From NCBI RefSeq assembly GCF_003991425.1, contig NZ_CP034346.1, positions 4,749,501-4,813,500 on the forward strand: a stretch of 64,000 nucleotides of DNA. The letters are read 5' to 3'. The notes below the pieces were generated by a model, which was not told where the DNA came from, did not search any database, and worked only from the letters and a program-made list of their open reading frames with translations. Within the stretch, counting starts at the first letter, position 1; the number at the start of each line of letters is the position of its first letter. Positions 63,630 through 64,000 of the stretch are shown here, one piece after another. The translations under genes and the position numbers were made by a program. The stretch comes from Paenibacillus lutimineralis. Lineage in GTDB: Bacteria; Bacillota; Bacilli; Paenibacillales; Paenibacillaceae.

Positions 63630-64000
63630 TTACGCCCGTGATGGATCAACAGCCAGTGAAGTGGTTAGGAAATCCGCTAAATAATTGAGCATTTCCTCGG
63701 AATCGACCTTGCTCTCCGTCTTGTATATTTCGCTGCGTGCGGCAATTCTCTGCGTCGTTCCCATCATAATATGCGACAGGATCTGTGCCATCATCGCTGG
63801 ATGAGTCTCCGCACGAATCGATCCGTCACCCTTTCCTTCTTCAATGATTTGTTCTATCAAATCGATTCCCTGCTTCGTGAAGCTCTGATACCGATCCTCC
63901 AGCTCCGGCGTTGGATAGGAGGACTGATAGAATTGATCGAACATCGCGGCAAAGCGAAAATAATCTGGTCGGGTCTGGTACATGCGGACGAAGGTAGCAA
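63630..64000 (-). CDS. TetR family regulator, 3' portion (5' end beyond the window)
   Basis: The open frame runs to the window edge. Visible residues, beginning ATFVRMYQTRPDYF, are the helical ligand-binding domain of a TetR-type repressor (IDLIEQIIEEGKGDGSIRAE, then QILSHIMMGTTQRIAA). The HTH is not in the window. ATG 63983 is internal, not the true start. It precedes the histidine phosphatase gene in the same direction. Confidence 0.7.
   Translation of the reverse strand, partial: ATFVRMYQTRPDYFRFAAMFDQFYQSSYPTPELEDRYQSFTKQGIDLIEQIIEEGKGDGSIRAETHPAMMAQILSHIMMGTTQRIAARSEIYKTESKVDSEEMLNYLADFLTTSLAVDPSRA

Noticed and set aside
1..64000. CRISPR arrays, prophage or complete insertion sequences
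   Set aside because: I saw no regularly spaced repeats, cas-like genes, phage structural genes or full-length transposase. The 350-bp pair and the IS1182 tail are the only mobile-element candidates.

Overview
The window looks like a chromosomal segment of a Gram-positive, endospore-forming-type Firmicute. Paenibacillus or a close relative in the Bacillales is my best guess, from strong AGGAGG ribosome sites, T-box and preQ1 leaders, HemAT, RecQ, DUF4080 radical-SAM, KamA-type and QueCDEF proteins. No rRNA, credible tRNA, intact insertion sequence, prophage or CRISPR array is visible.

Layout. 0-8 kb: a 5'-partial CxxC protein gene, a B12-binding radical-SAM protein with RecQ, a 14-helix drug exporter with a TetR regulator, and an RlmD-type 23S rRNA methyltransferase. 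8-17 kb: an accessory stretch of AraC and double-MerR regulators, small stress-type proteins, decayed genes, an IS1182-like transposase tail, an internally deleted chloramphenicol acetyltransferase gene still behind an intact translational attenuator, a membrane-anchored hydrolase, a DUF4256 protein and an MBL hydrolase. 16.7-23.5 kb: a Bmr-like exporter, a deaminase, a FhuF-like iron reductase, and a siderophore ABC importer split into two divergent units around a Fur box. 23.7-32 kb: a MacB/FtsX-type ABC exporter, a Cys-cluster/pentapeptide protein, a Cys-rich LRR protein, an AraC-GyrI pseudogene, a VOC protein, and a ZmaR-like acetyltransferase flanked by two copies of a ~350-bp repeat. 32-42.5 kb: fchA-folD under a ZTP riboswitch, L25/Ctc, a T-box-controlled methionyl-tRNA synthetase, mscL, HemAT with a CZB domain, ArsR-DUF2087, and a stalk-domain lipoprotein. 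42.5-52.6 kb: queCDEF under a preQ1 riboswitch, a D-2-hydroxyacid dehydrogenase, a DHA2 exporter, an M24 peptidase, a queuosine-precursor transporter with its own preQ1-type leader, and a chemoreceptor. 52.7-61.8 kb: a KamA-family aminomutase under a c-di-AMP riboswitch, then the minus-strand btuFCD-cobTUSQ unit under a cobalamin riboswitch. 62-64 kb: a Trm11-like methyltransferase, a histidine phosphatase and the 3' part of a TetR gene.

How the genes work together. The strongest theme is RNA-based control. Six metabolite- or tRNA-sensing leaders (ZTP, T-box(Met), two preQ1, c-di-AMP, cobalamin) and one drug-sensing attenuator can be read in the sequence. Queuosine synthesis (queCDEF) and precursor uptake (yhhQ) both appear to be under preQ1 control. 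Cobalamin uptake and lower-loop assembly form one B12-repressed unit. Iron uptake is Fur-controlled. The c-di-AMP leader on the aminomutase gene suggests control of a beta-lysine-derived osmolyte, which is an inference. I see no clearly new multi-gene defence or mobile system. The least explained items are the two-copy intergenic repeat, the Cys-cluster/pentapeptide protein with its palindromic operator, and the LRR protein.
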